Origin: Prado023 sp963700475
GTDB lineage: Bacteria; Actinomycetota; Actinomycetes; S36-B12; CAIYMF01
DNA: 64,000 bases
NCBI GenBank assembly: GCA_963700475.1
Contig: CAVOXR010000010.1
Location: 167,332-231,331, forward strand
Direction of reading: 5' to 3'
Shown here piece after piece: positions 61,828 through 64,000 of this stretch (its first letter is position 1; every line of letters starts with the position of its first letter). Below the pieces are notes generated by a model that worked only from the letters and a program-made list of their open reading frames with translations, was not told the origin of the DNA and did no database searches. A program made the translations under genes and the position numbers.

Positions 61828-62232
61828 TCAGACGCGGCGGCGCTTGGGCGGACGGCAGCCGTTGTGGGCCATGGGGGTGACGTCGGAGATCGAGCCGACC
61901 TCCAGGCCGGTCGCCTGCAGCGACCGGATCGCGGTCTCCCGGCCGGAGCCGGGACCCTTGACGAAGACGTCGACCTTCTTCATGCCGTGGTCCATGGCGC
62001 GACGCGCGGCGGCCTCAGCCACCATCTGCGCGGCGTACGGGGTCGACTTGCGCGACCCCTTGAACCCGACCTGGCCGCTCGAGGCCCAAGCGATCACCGC
62101 ACCCGAGGGGTCCGTGATCGACACGATCGTGTTGTTGAACGTCGACTTGATGTGCGCGTGGCCGTGGGCCACGTTCTTCTTCTCCTTGCGGCGGACCTTC
62201 TTGGCCGCGCTCGGACGAGTCTTGGGAGGCAT
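61828..62232 (-). CDS. rpsK: 30S ribosomal protein S11
   Basis: A 134-residue S11 with an N-terminal Lys/Arg-rich stretch, then GHAHIKSTFNNTIVSITD and SGQVGFKGSRKSTPYAAQ. The C-terminus ends in the usual NGCRPPKRRRV. It forms the platform near the mRNA exit with S7 and S18. It follows rpsM on the minus strand. Confidence 0.98.
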   Translation of the reverse strand: MPPKTRPSAAKKVRRKEKKNVAHGHAHIKSTFNNTIVSITDPSGAVIAWASSGQVGFKGSRKSTPYAAQMVAEAAARRAMDHGMKKVDVFVKGPGSGRETAIRSLQATGLEVGSISDVTPMAHNGCRPPKRRRV

Positions 62233-62337
62233 TGCGTTCCTTTACGTGAGGTCGTCGGTCCGCTGGTCGGCGCCTCGGCCCCCTCAGGGGGCTGGGATGC
62301 CGCGGTGGGCAGGTGCCCACCCGGACCAGTCGGACTA

Positions 62338-62715
62338 CTACTTGCCGGCCTTCTTCTTGCCGGCGACCGTCTTGCGCGGACCCTTGCGGGTACGTGCGTT
62401 GGTGTGTGTGCGCTGCCCGCGGACCGGCAGACCCCGGCGATGCCGGATGCCCTGGTAGCAGCCGATCTCCACCTTGCGGCGGATGTCGGCGGCCACCTCA
62501 CGACGCAGATCGCCCTCGACCTTGAGGTTGCCCTCGATGTAGTCGCGCAGGGGGACCAGCTCGTTGTCCGTGAGGTCCTTGACGCGGGTGTCGGGGTTGA
62601 CCCCGGTCGCGGCAAGGATCTCAGCGGCACGGGAACGGCCAATGCCATAGATGTAGGTGAGCGCCACCTCGACGCGCTTGTCGCGCGGGAGGTCGACGCC
62701 GACGAGACGTGCCAT
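62338..62715 (-). CDS. rpsM: 30S ribosomal protein S13
   Basis: A 125-residue S13 with ARLVGVDLPRDKRVEVALTYIYGIG and the C-terminal LPVRGQRTHTNARTRKGP that contacts tRNA. It is separated from rpmJ by 257 bases, longer than usual in this operon, so a second promoter may lie there; I could not identify a clear one. Confidence 0.98.
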   Translation of the reverse strand: MARLVGVDLPRDKRVEVALTYIYGIGRSRAAEILAATGVNPDTRVKDLTDNELVPLRDYIEGNLKVEGDLRREVAADIRRKVEIGCYQGIRHRRGLPVRGQRTHTNARTRKGPRKTVAGKKKAGK

Positions 62716-62950
62716 CGGGCGGACCTTCTTCCTGTTCCATCCGGAGGTTTCGGTGCGTGACCAGTCCCACCGCCCTTTGTGGCAGGTCCCCAGCCTCCGA
62801 GCCGGGGGTGACGTCCCCGAGGGCCCTGGCAGGGGCCCGGAGTCGGGATGACGGGATCACGCGTTTTCTGTTGTGGCCCCCACTCCGGTCTCCCGGGTGG
62901 GACGCACCAGGTGGTGCGCTGCCTTGTGGTGCTGTTCTGCTGTGCTCGGT

Positions 62951-62966
62951 GCCGGCCGGGGCCGGC
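62951..62966 (-). terminator. Hairpin downstream of rpmJ
   Basis: GCCGGC (62951-62956) pairs with GCCGGC (62961-62966) around CGGG, starting six bases after the rpmJ stop. It may attenuate transcription between infA-rpmJ and rpsM. Another 6 bp GGGCCC pair lies at 62821-62838. Confidence 0.45.
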
Positions 62967-62972
62967 GGGCGA

Positions 62973-63086
62973 TCAGCCCTGGCGCTGCTTGTGCCGGGGG
63001 TTCTCGCAGATCACCATCACGCGACCGTGACGGCGGATCACCTTGCAGTTGTCGCAGATCTTCTTGACGCTGGGCTTGACCTTCAT
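62973..63086 (-). CDS. rpmJ: 50S ribosomal protein L36
   Basis: A 37-residue protein read directly from the sequence: MKVKPSVKKICDNCKVI, then CENPRHKQRQG. It has Cys11, Cys14, Cys27 and His32, the zinc-binding form of L36. ATG 63086 follows a GAAAGAGCG region. It lies between infA and rpsM in the standard order. Confidence 0.97.
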   Translation of the reverse strand: MKVKPSVKKICDNCKVIRRHGRVMVICENPRHKQRQG

Positions 63087-63135
63087 CGCTCTTTCCTCGC
63101 AGCCTTCACCACCGGTGGAACCCGGAGGGCATCTG

Positions 63136-63357
63136 TCACTTGTACCGGTAGACGATCCGTCCGCGGGTCAGGTCGTAGGGCGAGAGCTCCACGACCACTC
63201 GGTCGTCGGGCAGGATGCGGATGTAGTGCTGACGCATCTTGCCCGAGATGTGGGCCAGGACCTTGTGGCCGTTGTCGAGCTCGACCCGGAACATGGCGTT
63301 CGGGAGCGACTCGCGGATCGTGCCCTCGAGTTCGATGGCACCCTCTTTCTTGGCCAT
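63136..63357 (-). CDS. infA: Translation initiation factor IF-1
   Basis: A 73-residue OB-fold protein with EGTIRESLPNAMFRVEL, GHKVLAHISGKMRQHYIRIL and DLTRGRIVYRYK. It blocks the ribosomal A site during initiation. ATG 63357 gives the conserved MAKKEGAIE opening. It is the first gene of the block reading infA-rpmJ-rpsM-rpsK-rpsD-rpoA-rplQ-truA. Confidence 0.99.
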   Translation of the reverse strand: MAKKEGAIELEGTIRESLPNAMFRVELDNGHKVLAHISGKMRQHYIRILPDDRVVVELSPYDLTRGRIVYRYK

Positions 63358-63519
63358 AAGCTGCTGATCCACACCATTCTGTCGTCGGGCTTGGGCTCGG
63401 GCGGCCGCGGTTCGGTCGATCGAGTTCCGTGCTGTGCTGTCATGCCGCTGGGCCGGCGCACTCCGCAGGGAGCCCGATGAGGGCCGACGTACGGGGACGC
63501 GCAGACGCAACGCTGCTCA

Positions 63520-63549
63520 AGTCTACGGCCTGCGCAGCCTGTGGACCAA
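63520..63549 (-). promoter_or_regulatory. Probable infA operon promoter
   Basis: On the minus strand TTGGTC (63544-63549) and TAGACT (63520-63525) are 18 bases apart, a fair sigma-70-type promoter. The leader to ATG 63357 would be about 155 bases. The sequence 63358-63519 shows no gene. Confidence 0.5.
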
Positions 63550-63591
63550 AACGAGGAGCTCCCTCAGCGGTACCCCCAGACGCGCAGTCGT

Positions 63592-64000
63592 TCAGATCAC
63601 GGAGAAGTAGCTGTCGACGGCATGATCGGCGCTGGCCTCGGTCAGCACCGCCTCGACTCCGCGGAAGCGCGCCTCGTTGAGCACCTGGAGCAGCAGGTCG
63701 CGCGGATGGCAGAAGCGCAGCGGCCGGCTCTCGCGGCGGTAGTGGACGCGGATGACGTGGTCAACCGCGCCAGGGGCCAGGCCGACGCCGAGCTCGGATC
63801 CCACGATCTCGAACAGCGCCCGGAACTGGTCGTCGGTCGGGTCGCCGATGGGGATCTTGTACGGGATCCGGCGCAGGAAGGCCTCGTCCACCAGGTCGCG
63901 GGGCTCCAGGTTGGTGGAGAACACGATCACCTGCTGGAAGGGCATCTGGATGCGGCGCCCGCTGCTCAGGCTGTAGAAGTCGTAGCCCGCCTCGAGCGGG
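63592..64000 (-). CDS. AAA-type ATPase, C-terminal part only
   Basis: The minus-strand frame enters from the right edge and ends at 63592, giving about 136 C-terminal residues. The pattern QQVIVFSTNLEPRDLVDEAFLRRIPYKI contains the sensor-1 Asn region and the arginine-finger-type FLRRI of AAA ATPases, followed by a lid with PLRFCHPRDLLLQVLNEA. The Walker A and B motifs would lie beyond the window. Its function and its relation to infA are not known. Confidence 0.75.
   Translation of the reverse strand, partial: PLEAGYDFYSLSSGRRIQMPFQQVIVFSTNLEPRDLVDEAFLRRIPYKIPIGDPTDDQFRALFEIVGSELGVGLAPGAVDHVIRVHYRRESRPLRFCHPRDLLLQVLNEARFRGVEAVLTEASADHAVDSYFSVI

Overview
The window is a very GC-rich, gene-dense stretch of an Actinomycetota chromosome. 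The evidence is a WhiB-family regulator (whiD-like), a BldM-type response regulator, a histidine-tailed GroEL1 behind HrcA/CIRCE operators, a PerM-like membrane protein beside sucCD, a guaB-guaB3-choD-guaA block, and a tsaD-rimI-tsaB-tsaE-alr-nnrD cluster leading to glmS/glmM and the rpoA ribosomal block. This order resembles what I recall for Mycobacterium and Streptomyces. No rRNA, tRNA, insertion sequence, prophage or CRISPR array is visible. Many genes carry a TANNNT-like -10 box only 6-7 bases before an ATG or GTG, which suggests common leaderless transcription.

Layout. (1) 1-6.5 kb: a truncated acyltransferase, then a tightly overlapping minus-strand operon for a membrane electron-transfer chain (basic anchored protein, ApbE flavin transferase, di-heme cytochrome b, NuoF-like NADH module, 3Fe-4S ferredoxin) that also encodes its own OmpR-type two-component system. 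The divergent gene is a small acidic anchored protein, and the shared promoter region carries GTCAAG repeats. (2) 6.5-22 kb: perM, sucD, sucC, a B12-binding acyl-CoA mutase subunit, a lipase, a methyltransferase, pcrA, a secreted M15-like peptidase, a LmbE-type deacetylase, and a LiaFSR-like PspC envelope-stress module. (3) 22-31 kb: purine genes guaA, guaB3 and guaB, with a ChoD-like oxidase and a succinate-semialdehyde dehydrogenase. (4) 31-36.5 kb: developmental regulators bldM and whiD flanking a TPR protein and a MerR regulator with a CarH-type B12-binding signature, then groES-groEL1 under two CIRCE elements. (5) 36.5-49.5 kb: a THUMP-like methyltransferase, secreted Cna-B-like protein, a response regulator and an unusual tandem sensor kinase coupled to the t6A-synthesis genes, then a hydrolase, alr and nnrE/nnrD. 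(6) 49.5-54.8 kb: a c-di-AMP riboswitch controlling an NlpC/P60 cell-wall hydrolase, then glmS (frameshifted in this sequence) and glmM. (7) 54.8-64 kb: rpsI, rplM, an alkyltransferase-like gene, an ABC-F ATPase (also frameshifted), truA, rplQ, rpoA, rpsD, rpsK, rpsM, rpmJ, infA and the end of an AAA ATPase.

Shared themes are cell envelope (alr, glmS, glmM, NlpC/P60, M15-like peptidase, LiaFSR-like module, PerM), central and nucleotide metabolism (sucCD with a mutase subunit; guaA/guaB), translation (t6A genes, ribosomal proteins, infA) and regulation (four phosphorelay-type regulators besides WhiD, MerR and the riboswitch). The observations most worth a second look are the electron-transfer operon with its paired charged proteins and repeat-bearing promoter, the B12/light-type MerR between whiD and bldM, the tandem kinase tied to tsaD, and a nested inverted repeat at 12.2 kb.
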